Counted from the stretch's first letter, positions 1 to 9,103 are shown. The stretch: DNA of 64,000 nt from Treponema sp. (GCA_017534445.1 JAFXWC010000071.1:169568-233567), one strand, 5' to 3'. Program-made: numbers and translations. Notes: generated by a model not told the origin, from the sequence alone.

Positions 1-22
1 AGGCATAGCAGGAGAAGGCAGC

Positions 23-247
23 CTAACCTTTCACTTTATAAACAATTCCGGATGTGACTCGCTTGCAATAAAAACTTTTTATCAGCATTCCTTTATTTTT
101 CCATTCAGAAAAGAGTCTGACCGCTTTGACATAGGAACAATTGGAGTGGGTTTCTATATTAATTTTTGACGGTATTTTTAAAAGGCCAAAGTCGAGTTTT
201 TCACAAAATATGTCATTCCCGGGTTGTGCTTCGGCTACGATAACCAA
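23..247 (-). pseudogene. possible remnant of a winged-helix type protein
   Basis: A 74-codon open frame whose first dozen codons lie inside the inverted repeat at 210-264, so the upstream part is not normal coding sequence. The rest has a helix-rich stretch (around SNCSYVKAVRLFSEWKNKGM) that loosely recalls the recognition helix and wing of MarR-type regulators. No ribosome-binding site is visible before the first start. I read it as a C-terminal fragment cut off by a repeat, or as chance. No function can be assigned. Confidence 0.2.
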
Positions 248-264
248 CAGCCTGGGAATGACAT
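210..264. repeat. REP-like inverted repeat
   Basis: The arms ATGTCATTCCC (210-220) and GGGAATGACAT (254-264) are perfect complements around a 33-base loop. It shares the CATTCC...GGAATG theme with the short palindromes at 38986-39006 and 44527-44548, which supports a dispersed REP-type family. Confidence 0.6.
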
Positions 265-290
265 GTATTTGTAAAAACCTAAAATGAAGG

Positions 291-1472
291 CTATTTGCTC
301 ATCTTATAAATTTCCAGCATGTCTTCTTCTTTTAGGAATTTGGCAGAACCCTTTCCGCCGTTCACACCGACAGCGCATTTGTGGGCCATAAGCTTAAGGT
401 CTTCTTCCGTTGCGGTAACACCCAACTCGCGGAGGTTTGTAGGCATCTTTATTTCGTGATAGAAGCTTTCCATGGCTTCAATTCCCTTGAGAGCAATTTC
501 TTCATCACTTCCTGCATCTGGAGAAACTCCCATTACATTGATTGCAAACTTTTTAAAACGCGGCAGGCAGTTTTTATAAACATAGCGTGCCCAGCTTCCC
601 CAAAGGGCGGCAAGTCCTGCACCGTGGGCAACGTCATAAAGGCCACCAAGCTCATGCTCCAGCTTGTGAGTCATCCAGTCTCCACCGTCGTTACCGCAGC
701 CTGTAAGTCCGTTGTGAGCCAAGCTTCCTGCCCACATAACTTCTGCGCGTGCATCATAGTTCTTCGGGTCTTTTACAAGAATCTTTGCATTCTCTTTGAC
801 GGTTCTTAGAAGCGCCTCTGCCATTGAATCTGTAATTTCCATGTTTCCGCCGTTTGTAAAATAGCGTTCCATTGTGTGCATCATAATGTCTGTGCAACCA
901 CATGCAGTTTGATAGTCCGGCAGAGTCATGGTCAGTTCTGGATTCATAATAGCAAAACGTGGACGGCCAAAATCACTTGAATATCCGCGCTTAACAAGAC
1001 CTTCCTCTTTTGTAATTACGGAGGAGTCACTCATTTCGCTTCCTGTAGCGGCAATTGTAAGAATTACGCCAAGAGGAAGACAGCCCTGCACCTTTCTTTT
1101 GTAATCATAGAAATCCCAGACGTCACCGCTGTTAACGACACCGTAGCCTATAGCCTTTGCCGAGTCAATGGCACTTCCTCCGCCAACAACAAGCAGAAAA
1201 TCCACGCCTTCTTTTTTGCAGAGTTCGATTCCTTCGTAAACAAGACCAAGATGAGGATTTGGAACTGCCCCTCCAAGCTTAATGTAATTGATTCCAGCTT
1301 TGTCCAGGATGTCTGTTACGCGCTGCAGCAAGCCAGAGCGGACAACGCTTCCTCCGCCATAATGAATCAATACTTTTTTTCCGCCGAATTCCTTAATCAG
1401 GTCGGCAACTTTTGTTTCTGTGTTTTTTCCAAACACAACTTTTGTGGGTGTATAATAATTGAAGTCGAACAT
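291..1472 (-). CDS. iron-containing alcohol dehydrogenase (butanol dehydrogenase-like)
   Basis: A 393-residue group III (Fe-dependent) alcohol dehydrogenase that probably interconverts aldehydes and alcohols with NAD(P)H in the cytoplasm. The N-terminal Rossmann part has the nucleotide motif GGGSAIDSAKAIG. The metal site is visible as Asp and His in CTDIMMHTMERYF and two further His in HKLEHELGGLYDVAHGAGLA. Length and motifs fit the YqhD/BdhA branch, so butanal or a broad range of aldehydes is a likely substrate. The ATG at 1472 is chosen because AGGAGG sits seven bases upstream; the codon at 1496 has no such site. It is transcribed divergently from the GyrI-like gene across a 142-bp gap with a dyad. 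The exact substrate is inference. Confidence 0.9.
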   Translation of the reverse strand: MFDFNYYTPTKVVFGKNTETKVADLIKEFGGKKVLIHYGGGSVVRSGLLQRVTDILDKAGINYIKLGGAVPNPHLGLVYEGIELCKKEGVDFLLVVGGGSAIDSAKAIGYGVVNSGDVWDFYDYKRKVQGCLPLGVILTIAATGSEMSDSSVITKEEGLVKRGYSSDFGRPRFAIMNPELTMTLPDYQTACGCTDIMMHTMERYFTNGGNMEITDSMAEALLRTVKENAKILVKDPKNYDARAEVMWAGSLAHNGLTGCGNDGGDWMTHKLEHELGGLYDVAHGAGLAALWGSWARYVYKNCLPRFKKFAINVMGVSPDAGSDEEIALKGIEAMESFYHEIKMPTNLRELGVTATEEDLKLMAHKCAVGVNGGKGSAKFLKEEDMLEIYKMSK

Positions 1473-1558
1473 TTTTTCCTCCTGCATTTGGCGCATGGCC
1501 TAATATCTATATTCCATTGTATAAGCAAAATTGTAGGTTTACAAGAAAAATATTTTAT

Positions 1559-1594
1559 ATATGACACATCCATGTCATATTACTTCGCTATAAT
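1559..1594 (+). promoter_or_regulatory. dyad and -10 box in the divergent ADH/GyrI-like spacer
   Basis: A perfect dyad ATATGACA-N6-TGTCATAT (1559-1580) lies just upstream of a consensus -10 TATAAT (1589-1594) that would serve the gene at 1615. The 5-6-5 core TGACA-N6-TGTCA has the geometry of CRP/FNR-family operators. It could control both divergent genes. No regulator gene is adjacent. Confidence 0.5.
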
Positions 1595-1614
1595 GAAATA
1601 TAAGGAGAAGCAAA

Positions 1615-2253
1615 ATGGCTTTTGACTATAAAAAGGAATTCAAGGAATTTTATCTTCCACCAAGGAAACCTCAAATTGTGCATGTTCCAAAAATGAACTT
1701 TGTTGCAGTTCGCGGAAACGGAAACCCAAATGATGAATGCGGCCAATACAAGGATGCCCTTGCCATCCAATATGCGCTTTCTTACACAATCAAAATGAGC
1801 AAAAAGGGTGAGCATAAAATTGACGGTTACTTTGATTTTGTTGTTCCCCCACTGGAAGGTTTCTGGTGGCAGGAGAAAGAGGGAAAAGTTCTTGCAGGTT
1901 TTGATTACGCAGACAAATCTTCATTCAACTGGATTTCCGTAATTCGCCTGCCTGATTTTGTGGGCAAAAATGATTTTGAATGGGCAAAGGAAGAAGCATC
2001 AAAAAAGAAAGAAATAGATTGTTCCAAAGCCGAACTGTTTACCTTGGAGGAAGGCGATTGTGTTCAAATCATGCATGTTGGAACTTACGACGAAGAGCCG
2101 GCAACAATAAAGCTGATGGATGACTATGCAGTTGCAAACGGCTACGTGCTTGATTTTTCTGCAGAACGGCTTCACCACGAAATATATCTGAGTGACCCGC
2201 GGAAAACCCCTGCTGAAAAACTAAAGACTGTAATCAGACATCCCGTGAAATAA
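1615..2253 (+). CDS. GyrI-like small-molecule-binding domain protein
   Basis: A 212-residue soluble protein that matches what I know of the stand-alone GyrI-like (SHS2-fold, PF06445) proteins. The opening KPQIVHVPKMNFVAVRGNGN and a Trp pair (EGFWWQ) are typical of this group. The second half (FTLEEGDCVQIMHVGTYDEE) repeats the GyrI pattern of strand, gly-tyr turn and acidic tail. Members bind or hydrolyse small hydrophobic compounds, and some were called cyclopropanoid hydrolases. There is no DNA-binding domain. The ATG has a clear AAGGAG site and a -10 box at 1589. It may sense or detoxify a ligand linked to the divergent alcohol dehydrogenase; that link is inference. Confidence 0.75.
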   Translation: MAFDYKKEFKEFYLPPRKPQIVHVPKMNFVAVRGNGNPNDECGQYKDALAIQYALSYTIKMSKKGEHKIDGYFDFVVPPLEGFWWQEKEGKVLAGFDYADKSSFNWISVIRLPDFVGKNDFEWAKEEASKKKEIDCSKAELFTLEEGDCVQIMHVGTYDEEPATIKLMDDYAVANGYVLDFSAERLHHEIYLSDPRKTPAEKLKTVIRHPVK

Positions 2254-2266
2254 TGCTTAGGGAATG

Positions 2267-3106
2267 TCAATTCAATATTTTTGTAATTTCTTGAATCACT
2301 TTGTCCGTTGAAAAATAATCCTCGTGCTTGATTCCATGAAATATCTTGCAGTCTACGGATGGGCATTGGTCACAAGAGCTTCTTGCACAGCTATAGCAAT
2401 CTGCAAGTTTTTGCTGGACTTTGGCACTTAAAACAGTGTCAGAGTCAGAAGCGAGGATTGTAACAGGACAAGTCGTAGTCTTTGCATATTGGTCAACACG
2501 GATATTGTTCTTGATGAAAACCTTGAGCGGCCCCCAAAATATGGGAAAAATCTTGTTGTACAAATCTGCGCAGGTCCTGTAGCCAGAGGCAAGTACAAGG
2601 TGCTTGCATTCCTTTACGCTTGCAAGGTAAGCCGCCATACCGCATCCGTAGCTGTGCCCTATAACATAGACATCTTTATTAGAATACCTATACCGGGTAT
2701 AGGTATACAATTCTTCTGCCGACTGCTGCATTGTCGCCAAATTCATTTTTCCCTTGCTTTTCTGTGTTCCGTAGTAATCAACGCAAAGGAAAGGACAGTC
2801 AAACAAGCCGCCATACATTCCTACGCTATTGTAGGCAACATACATTGAACCACCAAAAAAGAGAATAACCTTGTCTGCTTGCGAATCCAAATTGTAACCG
2901 TAGCCAAAAAGGCCTTCTCCAATCTGGATTTCCTCAGGTTCGTATTTGACCGACTTAAACTGACGGTCACCTTTGTAGAAAGAATATGATATAAATTGCA
3001 TGACAGCATCCGTTGCAAAGAATACCACCAATACAATCATGAGTGTTTTTAGAATGATGTATGTAATGCCCATATTTTTCAACTTCATTGTGTCGACTAT
3101 ATCCAT
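2267..3106 (-). CDS. membrane-anchored alpha/beta hydrolase
   Basis: 279 residues. One hydrophobic N-terminal helix (about residues 14-35) acts as anchor or uncleaved signal. It is followed by an alpha/beta hydrolase domain with the nucleophile elbow GHSYGCGM (Ser in the GxSxG position), a plausible acid in ASDSDTVL and a late His in GIKHEDYF. A Cys-rich loop (CYSCARSSCDQCPSVDC) before the catalytic His is unusual. Substrate unknown; esterase, lipase or peptidase are all possible. It follows the terminator of the ribosomal cluster and ends 14 bp from the convergent GyrI-like gene, so it is its own transcription unit. The start is not well defined; Met7 and Met12 are alternatives. Confidence 0.75.
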   Translation of the reverse strand: MDIVDTMKLKNMGITYIILKTLMIVLVVFFATDAVMQFISYSFYKGDRQFKSVKYEPEEIQIGEGLFGYGYNLDSQADKVILFFGGSMYVAYNSVGMYGGLFDCPFLCVDYYGTQKSKGKMNLATMQQSAEELYTYTRYRYSNKDVYVIGHSYGCGMAAYLASVKECKHLVLASGYRTCADLYNKIFPIFWGPLKVFIKNNIRVDQYAKTTTCPVTILASDSDTVLSAKVQQKLADCYSCARSSCDQCPSVDCKIFHGIKHEDYFSTDKVIQEITKILN

Positions 3107-3122
3107 TCACTTGCCTGCAAAC

Positions 3123-3150
3123 AAAAAAACCGCCCGGTTTAGGGGCGGTC
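3123..3150 (-). terminator. rho-independent terminator of the ribosomal protein cluster
   Basis: On the minus strand ACCGCCC, a seven-base loop and GGGCGGT form a GC stem followed by a run of T. It sits 20 bp after the last gene of the cluster and ends the alpha operon. Confidence 0.85.
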
Positions 3151-3168
3151 TTACAGAACAATTTTAGC

Positions 3169-3426
3169 TTAGGCTGAAGGTGCTTCTTCTGCAGCTGGAG
3201 CTTCTGCGGCTGGAGCGGCAGCAGCGGCGGCTTTCTTAGCAACCTTTGCTTCTGCACGGGCCTTGTTCTTCAAGTTAGCCTTACAGAATTTGCAAACCTT
3301 TACCTTCTTTCCGTCAACTTCCTGTTCGTAAAGAGTCTTGATCTGCTGTGCGCCGCAAATTGCGCAAACGCCACGGCCATGATTTGGTTCTTTACGGATA
3401 CCTGTTCCACGATGTGCTTTAGACAT
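3169..3426 (-). CDS. small zinc-finger protein following rplQ
   Basis: 85 residues. Two Cys pairs (C21-x2-C24 and C45-x2-C48) form a likely zinc ribbon. The N-terminus is basic, and the C-terminal 25 residues are almost only Ala, Pro, Glu and Lys. Its Shine-Dalgarno site lies in the last codons of rplQ and the genes are three bases apart, so it is translated with the ribosomal proteins. I recall similar small proteins at this place in other treponemes but cannot check. A ribosome-associated role is suggested only by position and composition. The Ala/Pro tail recalls that of L10 in this window. Confidence 0.75.
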   Translation of the reverse strand: MSKAHRGTGIRKEPNHGRGVCAICGAQQIKTLYEQEVDGKKVKVCKFCKANLKNKARAEAKVAKKAAAAAAPAAEAPAAEEAPSA

Positions 3427-3429
3427 GGC

Positions 3430-3870
3430 TTACTCCTTTGCAGCTTCAGCTTTTTCAGCCTTTGCTTTTTTTGTAGACTTTTTCTCGTTCTTGTCAGAAT
3501 CTGTTTCTGGAAGCTTGTAATCTACCAGCTCAAGAATTACCATCTCGGCAGCATCACCCTGACGGAATCCCATCTTCAAAACGCGTGTGTAACCACCATT
3601 GCGTTCCTTCATGCGGGGACCAAGCTCTGTGAACAACTTGTTCAAGACTCTTTCGTCTGCGATAAATTTAGCTGCAATTCTTCTGTTGTGAACTGTATCA
3701 ACCTTTGCACGAGTAATTAATTTTTCGGCAGCTCTGCGGGCTTCAGCAGCCTTTGCCTTTGTAGTAGTAATGCGTTCATACTTAAACAAAGAAGCTACCA
3801 TATTGCGTAACATTGCACGGCGGTGTGCAGATGTGCGTGAAAGCGGATTAAATCCAATTTTATGATTCAT
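3430..3870 (-). CDS. rplQ: 50S ribosomal protein L17
   Basis: The family start [19 protein letters not shown] is at 3870, giving 146 residues. L17 binds 23S rRNA on the solvent side near the tunnel exit. The core reads up to [12 protein letters not shown] and is followed by a Lys/Ala-rich tail of about 30 residues not found in short L17 versions. The start codon lies inside the end of rpoA (11-bp overlap), the usual rpoA-rplQ coupling. An upstream ATG at 3903 would add 11 residues unlike L17 and has no good site. Confidence 0.96.
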   Translation of the reverse strand: MNHKIGFNPLSRTSAHRRAMLRNMVASLFKYERITTTKAKAAEARRAAEKLITRAKVDTVHNRRIAAKFIADERVLNKLFTELGPRMKERNGGYTRVLKMGFRQGDAAEMVILELVDYKLPETDSDKNEKKSTKKAKAEKAEAAKE

Positions 3871-4912
3871 TCGTTTCGTCCTTCTGTTTGCGTAACACAA
3901 CATCCTTTACATGGCTGTAATCAGTCATGCCTAAAGACAAACCGCGCTCGGCCAATTTTTCCTTGATTTCCTCAAGGCTCTTTTTTCCAAAGTTACGGGT
4001 CTTTGTAATGTCGTCTTCCGTTTTCTTGGTTAATTCACCCAATGTGTGAATATTTGCGTTCTTAAGACAGTTTGAACTACGCACAGACAGCTCAAGGTCT
4101 TCCACCTTTGTATCGAGCAACTGGCGGATTCTTGTGTCACCTTCTTCACCATCATCGCTTGAAGAATATTCGCTTTCGTTAAAGTTAACAAAAATTGCGA
4201 AATAATCTTTTGCAATCTTTGCAGCATCAGCAAGAGCATCTTCTGGGCTGATAGTTCCGTCGGTCCAAATCTCAAGAATTAACTTGTCATAATCGTTGCG
4301 CTGTCCAACACGGCACGGTTCAATAGAATATTTTACCTTTGGTACCGGAGTAAAGATACAGTCCATCGGAATTGTTCCAACAATTTCCAGATAGCGTTCG
4401 TTTACTTCAGCAGGCACATATCCTCTGCCGCAATCAACCTGAATGTCAAATTCAAGATGTGCGCCTTCCATCATTGTAAAGAGCTCAAGTCCCTTTGTCA
4501 TGATTTCAAGCTGGCCTTCTTTCTCAAGGTCTTCACTTTTTACGGTACCAGGGCCTTGAAATTCGTAATGAATCGTATCCTGTTCAACATCCCTAGGCAA
4601 ACGCAAGCGTATTTGTTTTAAGCTGTTCAAGACTTCCAGCGTATCTTCGGAAATATTCGGAATTGCTTCGAATTCACCGGAGATAAGGTGTGGAACTCCA
4701 TCTGCGTCACGAGAGCTAATCTGGACTGCGGAAATTGCGTATCCCTGAATAGAAGAGAGCAACACACGGCGCAAGGTATTACCTACCGTTGTACCGAAGC
4801 CCGGTTCAAAAGGATAAGCAGTAAACTTACCGTAGTTTGGATTCTGCTCCTGATGCTCAAATGTTATGCCTTTCGGTTTTTTAAACCCCTTAAGGAGATT
4901 TTTGCGAGCCAT
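3860..4912 (-). CDS. rpoA: DNA-directed RNA polymerase subunit alpha
   Basis: 350 residues, slightly longer than the 329 of E. coli. The N-terminal assembly domain (about 1-240) has the family sequence [20 protein letters not shown] and dimerises to hold beta and beta'. An acidic linker ([13 protein letters not shown]) leads to the C-terminal domain ([16 protein letters not shown], then [12 protein letters not shown]), which contacts UP elements and activators. AAGGAG precedes the ATG. A 172-bp gap separates it from rpsK; rpsD, often found here, is absent. Confidence 0.97.
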   Translation of the reverse strand: MARKNLLKGFKKPKGITFEHQEQNPNYGKFTAYPFEPGFGTTVGNTLRRVLLSSIQGYAISAVQISSRDADGVPHLISGEFEAIPNISEDTLEVLNSLKQIRLRLPRDVEQDTIHYEFQGPGTVKSEDLEKEGQLEIMTKGLELFTMMEGAHLEFDIQVDCGRGYVPAEVNERYLEIVGTIPMDCIFTPVPKVKYSIEPCRVGQRNDYDKLILEIWTDGTISPEDALADAAKIAKDYFAIFVNFNESEYSSSDDGEEGDTRIRQLLDTKVEDLELSVRSSNCLKNANIHTLGELTKKTEDDITKTRNFGKKSLEEIKEKLAERGLSLGMTDYSHVKDVVLRKQKDETNES

Positions 4913-5084
4913 CTGAACTCCTTATTAATTGGGAAAGCTTTTGCCGGCCTTCCTTTTTTAAATCAGTGCTGCAATAAAGCCGGTTAAAGATTTACTGCAT
5001 TCGCACTCATTAAGTTCATTCTGAATAACAGCAAGCTGAAAAGCAGCCGTTCTGCCGTATTCCCTAATTCAACACAAATCCTGA

Positions 5085-5477
5085 TTACATGCGGCGCGTC
5101 TTGCGCGGGCGGCATCCATTGTGAGGAATGGGAGTAGTATCAGAGATAGACTTTACCTTAAGGCCTAAAGTTCCAAGAACACGAATCGCATTTTCACGAC
5201 CGATTCCAGGTCCCTTTACAAACACATGAACTTCACGCAAACCGTAACCGGCTGCGCGCTGAACTGCAGTTTCTGCAACAGACTGTGCTGCAAACGGAGT
5301 AGACTTCTTTGCCCCGCGGAATCCCAAGCCACCAGAAGAAGCCCAAGCAATTGCGTTTCCGCGAAGGTCTGTAATTGTCACAATTGTGTTGTTGAAGGTT
5401 GCCTGAATATAAACATTACCTTCAAATACACTCTTTTTCTCTTTTCTCTTTTTAGTAGTATTTGTTGCTGCTGGCAT
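5085..5477 (-). CDS. rpsK: 30S ribosomal protein S11
   Basis: 130 residues of the usual length. It forms part of the platform of the 30S subunit beside the mRNA exit region. Hallmarks are [34 protein letters not shown] and the C-terminal [15 protein letters not shown]. The N-terminus carries a short basic extension (TTKKRKEKK). Thirteen bases separate it from rpsM. Confidence 0.97.
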   Translation of the reverse strand: MPAATNTTKKRKEKKSVFEGNVYIQATFNNTIVTITDLRGNAIAWASSGGLGFRGAKKSTPFAAQSVAETAVQRAAGYGLREVHVFVKGPGIGRENAIRVLGTLGLKVKSISDTTPIPHNGCRPRKTRRM

Positions 5478-5490
5478 TATTTACCTCCGC

Positions 5491-5859
5491 TTAAGCCTTC
5501 TTCTTGTTTGCAACTGTCTTCTTCTTACCCTTGCGAGTACGAGAATTTGTACGGGTACGCTGGCCGCGTACAGGAAGACCCTTGCGATGACGGCTGCCAC
5601 GGTAGCTTCCGATGTCAATCAGGCGCTTAATGTTAAGACCAATCTCTGTGCGGAGACGACCTTCTGTCTTGTAATTGTCATCGATAGCCTTGCGGATTTT
5701 AGCCAGTTCGTCTTCTGACAAGTCGTTAATCATTCTTCCGGGTTCTGTACCGGTAAGTTCGCAGATGTGCAATGCCGCAGAACGGCCAATTCCGTAGATA
5801 TAAGTCAAAGCAATCTTTATTTGCTTGTTTGGGAGGTCAACTCCCGCAATACGTGCCAT
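5491..5859 (-). CDS. rpsM: 30S ribosomal protein S13
   Basis: 122 residues. S13 sits in the 30S head, contacts P-site tRNA and makes bridges to the 50S. The helix-two-turn-helix start ([20 protein letters not shown]), the [19 protein letters not shown] motif and a basic C-terminal tail ([16 protein letters not shown]) are all present. It follows rpmJ directly, a common order. Confidence 0.97.
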   Translation of the reverse strand: MARIAGVDLPNKQIKIALTYIYGIGRSAALHICELTGTEPGRMINDLSEDELAKIRKAIDDNYKTEGRLRTEIGLNIKRLIDIGSYRGSRHRKGLPVRGQRTRTNSRTRKGKKKTVANKKKA

Positions 5860-5869
5860 CAGTTACTCC

Positions 5870-5983
5870 TCAACCCTGTCTCTGCTTGTGTTTTGGGTTT
5901 GAACAGATAATGCGGATAATACCGTTTCTCTTGATAACCTTACACTTGTCGCAAATGGGCTTTACACTGGTTCGTACTTTCAT
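5870..5983 (-). CDS. rpmJ: 50S ribosomal protein L36
   Basis: A 37-residue gene read directly from the sequence: [20 protein letters not shown], then a C-terminal half ending in NPKHKQRQG. The Cys-x2-Cys, a third Cys and a His form the zinc site, so this is the zinc-binding (C+) form. GGGGGAC lies just before the ATG. It ends 10 bp before rpsM. L36 organises 23S rRNA at the base of the stalk region. Confidence 0.95.
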   Translation of the reverse strand: MKVRTSVKPICDKCKVIKRNGIIRIICSNPKHKQRQG

Positions 5984-6092
5984 AAAAGTCCCCCTGGTAA
6001 TAAAGTGATAGTTGTTTTATTGAATCATGGCAGTTCGAAGTAAAATTACTTCCTTTATAGAAGATTATTTACCATGAACTACAATCCAATAC

Positions 6093-6116
6093 CACCGCTC
6101 CATTATAGAAGCGGTG
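6093..6116 (-). other. hairpin in the secY-rpmJ leader
   Basis: CACCGCT and AGCGGTG form a seven-bp stem in the 207-bp gap between secY and rpmJ. There is no T run, so it is not a terminator. It may be an RNA-processing or ribosomal-protein control site, or part of a promoter region (TATAGT lies upstream on the minus strand). The rest of the gap shows nothing clear. Confidence 0.35.
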
Positions 6117-6190
6117 TATTACTATAGCATATATTACCAAATTTAATCTAGTCCTAACCGCAGAATTCTTTAACTTTTTGCTAAAGTTTT

Positions 6191-7528
6191 CTATAAATTA
6201 CGCGGTTTTAAGCCTTTCTTTGTAAATCCATCGTGATGATGCATCTTAAGCAAGGCTTCTACCTGGGCCATTGTATCAAGGTCAACGCCAACAATAATCA
6301 GCAACGAAGTACCACCCATAAGCATTGCAACTTCCTGGGGGAACTTGAACACAATCTGAATAATTGTAGGGATAACTGCAATCAATGCAAGATACAACGA
6401 ACCGGGAAGTATCAGACGGTTCAACACCTTCTGAAGATATTCCTCAGTTTTGTCAGTTCTGATTCCTGGAATGGAACCACCGTTTTCGCGGATTTGCTTT
6501 GCGATTTCTGTGGGGTTCAGGGTTACCTGTGTGTAGAAGTATGCAAAGAAAATGATCAACAGAACTTCGATTACGTTATAAAGAATTCCGAGCGGATTGA
6601 GTGCAACAGAAACTTTGCTAAGCCATGTAGCCCTGCTTGCCATACCGGTTGCGAGCTGCAAAGGCAAAGTCAAGAATGCAGATGCAAAAATTATCGGAAT
6701 TACTCCAGACGGATTGATTTTGAATGGTATATATGTACTCTGTCCGCCATACATCTTACGGCCAACAACACGCTTGGCGTAGTGCACGGGAATCTTGCGC
6801 TCACCGGACTGCTCATAAACGATCAGACCAATAATTGCAAGGTACATAAAGAAGGCAACAATTACGAATACGATGTTAACACCGTTTGTTTCTTCCCTAA
6901 CCTGGTTAATCAAATCCCAAATTGCTCCAGGCATACGAGCCACAATACCGGCAAGAATCAAAACGGAAATACCGTTTCCAATTCCATGTGCAGTAATCTG
7001 GTCGCCTATCCAAACAGTTATCATAGAACCCGTTGTAACCGTAAGGATTGCCAGAACATTGAAATGAACTTTGTCCAGCACTATCACTCCAGGAACCTGC
7101 TGGTTGATAGAATCAGCATAAACAGTGATTACCGCAGACTGGATGATACAAACGAAAATTGTACCAATTCTAGTCCAAGCGGCAACCTTCTGCTGACCGC
7201 CTTCTTCCTGCGCGATTCTTTTGAGTGACGGAAAAATGACAAGCGCGAGCTGAAGGATAATCTGTGTAGAGATGTAAGGCATAACACCCAACATGAACAC
7301 AGAGAAACGCTCAAACGCGCCGCCTGCAAAAAAGTCCATATAATTGGCAAAAGCGCTTTCCGCGGTATTTCCCAAACTTTCAAAATAACGCAGAAGCAAG
7401 GATGCGTTAATGCCCGGAATAGTCAAAACGCTTCCCAGGCGGAATATAGCCAGAATGAACAAAGTAAAGAGAAGCTTTGAACGCAACTCTTTAACTCTGA
7501 AAACATTTACTACAGGATTGCTTGCCAT
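6191..7528 (-). CDS. secY: preprotein translocase subunit SecY
   Basis: 445 residues with ten predicted membrane helices, the channel of the Sec translocon. The first helix (LFTLFILAIFRLGSVLTIPG) and the plug region follow the family pattern. The cytoplasmic loop with GERKIPVHYAKRVVGRKMYG and the C-terminal KPRNL tail are typical. It follows rplO by 15 bp as in most spc operons; its partner SecE is at 31151-31336. Neither adk nor map follows it. Confidence 0.97.
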   Translation of the reverse strand: MASNPVVNVFRVKELRSKLLFTLFILAIFRLGSVLTIPGINASLLLRYFESLGNTAESAFANYMDFFAGGAFERFSVFMLGVMPYISTQIILQLALVIFPSLKRIAQEEGGQQKVAAWTRIGTIFVCIIQSAVITVYADSINQQVPGVIVLDKVHFNVLAILTVTTGSMITVWIGDQITAHGIGNGISVLILAGIVARMPGAIWDLINQVREETNGVNIVFVIVAFFMYLAIIGLIVYEQSGERKIPVHYAKRVVGRKMYGGQSTYIPFKINPSGVIPIIFASAFLTLPLQLATGMASRATWLSKVSVALNPLGILYNVIEVLLIIFFAYFYTQVTLNPTEIAKQIRENGGSIPGIRTDKTEEYLQKVLNRLILPGSLYLALIAVIPTIIQIVFKFPQEVAMLMGGTSLLIIVGVDLDTMAQVEALLKMHHHDGFTKKGLKPRNL

Positions 7529-7543
7529 TTTTCACTCCACGCC

Positions 7544-8026
7544 TTATTTTGTTTCAGCTTTTGCTGCAGTGGCTTCTTCAGCAACCTTTACGCTGCCGCC
7601 AGCCTTTTCAATCTTCTCTTTTGCAGAAGCAGAAACTTTATCAACGTCAATATTAAGCTTCTTGGTAATGTCTCCATCACCCAAGATCTTAATAAGAGTC
7701 TTGTTTTTAGAGAGCAATCCCTTAGCCTTAAGAGACTCACGGTTTACCGTTTCTCCGTCAGCATACTTTTCTTCCAACTGCTTCAAGTTGAAAATAGAGA
7801 ATTCCTTCTTAAAGCGAGCGTTAGAAAAGCCTCTGCGGGCAATGCGGCGGTACAAAGGCATCTGTCCGCCTTCAAAGCCAACATACGGAACTGCGCTACC
7901 GCTTCTTGACTGCTGGCCCTTGTTACCCTTACCGGCAGTAGAACCGAGTCCTGATGAAGAACCGCGGCCAACTCTGCGCTTAGGTCTATTGGCACCCTGA
8001 GGTGCATGCAACATAAAATCTGACAT
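7544..8026 (-). CDS. rplO: 50S ribosomal protein L15
   Basis: 160 residues. L15 is a late assembly protein buried in 23S rRNA. The glycine-rich N-terminal extension (VGRGSSSGLGSTAGKGNKGQ) and the central GFEGGQMPLYRRIARRGF are diagnostic. The start overlaps the rpmD stop by one base (TAATG), which implies coupled translation. The last 15 residues are an Ala/Glu/Lys tail beyond the usual end. Confidence 0.96.
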   Translation of the reverse strand: MSDFMLHAPQGANRPKRRVGRGSSSGLGSTAGKGNKGQQSRSGSAVPYVGFEGGQMPLYRRIARRGFSNARFKKEFSIFNLKQLEEKYADGETVNRESLKAKGLLSKNKTLIKILGDGDITKKLNIDVDKVSASAKEKIEKAGGSVKVAEEATAAKAETK

Positions 8027-8211
8027 TAGTCAATCTCCTCACATTTTACAAGGTGTGCAACAGCACTAACCATGCCCCTTACAGAAGGATTGTCTTCATG
8101 CTCTACAACAGAATTAATCTTCTTAAGACCAAGACTGCGAACCGTGGCACGCTTATCAGGCTTCTGCCCGATAACGCTTCTAATCAATTCAATGCGTAAT
8201 TTCTTTGCCAT
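8026..8211 (-). CDS. rpmD: 50S ribosomal protein L30
   Basis: 61 residues from the ATG at 8211 (MAKKLRIELIRSVIGQKPDK). L30 is a small alpha/beta protein on the 50S back. The SLGLKKINSVVEHEDNPSVRGM stretch is typical. A GTG-type start at 8223 would add four residues and lies inside rpsE. The gene starts two bases after the rpsE stop. Confidence 0.95.
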   Translation of the reverse strand: MAKKLRIELIRSVIGQKPDKRATVRSLGLKKINSVVEHEDNPSVRGMVSAVAHLVKCEEID

Positions 8212-8213
8212 GA

Positions 8214-8732
8214 TTAACCCCACATCTCTTTAAGAGTCTTTCCGCGGCTCTGGGCCACTTCACGGGCATTCATAAGCTTGCTTACTGCATCAAAAGTTGC
8301 ACGGACAACGTTTACAGAAGTCCTTGATCCCTGTGACTTGGAGATAACATCAGTTACTCCTGCAGCATCCATTACGGCGCGAACTGCACCACCTGCGATA
8401 ACTCCTGTACCAGGGCAAGCAGGCTTAAGCAAAACAGATGAACTCTTGTATTTTCCGATAATCTCGTGCGGAATTGTTCCGTTCTTCAAAGGAACCTTAG
8501 AAAGATTTGCCTTTGCACGGTCAATGCTCTTTCTAATAGCTTCCGTAACATCGTTAGCCTTTCCGAATCCGTAGCCAATGCGTCCTTTCTGGTCGCCTAC
8601 GACAGTAAGGGCAGAGAAAGCCATGCGGCGTCCACCTTTTACGGTCTTTGAAGTGCGGTTCAACTTTACAAGTTTTTCAACGAATTCATCGGCCGGTTTT
8701 CTTTCAGCGCGTCTCTGGCGTTCGTTTTCCAT
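8214..8732 (-). CDS. rpsE: 30S ribosomal protein S5
   Basis: 172 residues from the ATG at 8732, which has GGAG six bases upstream. S5 takes part in decoding fidelity and mRNA unwinding at the entry site. The double-stranded RNA-binding part (KGGRRMAFSALTVVGDQKGR, then IGYGFGKANDV) contains the spectinomycin-site loop in normal form. The C-terminal GSRTSVNVVRATFDAV is typical. Confidence 0.96.
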   Translation of the reverse strand: MENERQRRAERKPADEFVEKLVKLNRTSKTVKGGRRMAFSALTVVGDQKGRIGYGFGKANDVTEAIRKSIDRAKANLSKVPLKNGTIPHEIIGKYKSSSVLLKPACPGTGVIAGGAVRAVMDAAGVTDVISKSQGSRTSVNVVRATFDAVSKLMNAREVAQSRGKTLKEMWG

Positions 8733-8740
8733 AACCACTC

Positions 8741-9103
8741 CTAAAATTCAATCCCGGCTTTGCGGGTAGCGTCTGCAAGAGCTTTTACAACACCGTGATA
8801 GAGGTAACCATTGCGGTCGAACACAACTTTGCTTATGTTCTTATCCTTCAGGCGTGAACCAAAAGCTTCACCGAGTTTTGCTGCACTGTCGATGTTAGCC
8901 TTGAGTGCAATAAAATCCTTTTCCAATGTAGAGATGGAAGCAAGGGTCTTGCCTTCATCATCATTAATAGCCTGGACATAGAGGTTGCGTCCGCTCTTGT
9001 AAACTGTCATGCGAGGGCGTTCTGCAGTACCGTAAATAGTCTTGCGGATGTGAATCTTTCTGTGAAGGCGTCTTCTTTGTTTATCGCTTAATTTCTTGAA
9101 CAT
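8741..9103 (-). CDS. rplR: 50S ribosomal protein L18
   Basis: 120 residues. L18 brings 5S rRNA into the 50S together with L5. The basic N-terminus ([19 protein letters not shown]) and the C-terminal [19 protein letters not shown] are family signatures. It ends eight bases before rpsE begins. Confidence 0.96.
   Translation of the reverse strand: MFKKLSDKQRRRLHRKIHIRKTIYGTAERPRMTVYKSGRNLYVQAINDDEGKTLASISTLEKDFIALKANIDSAAKLGEAFGSRLKDKNISKVVFDRNGYLYHGVVKALADATRKAGIEF

Noticed and set aside
6233..7228. 331-codon open frame on the plus strand
   Set aside because: Antisense to secY; Cys/Asn-rich without domain, no ribosome site.
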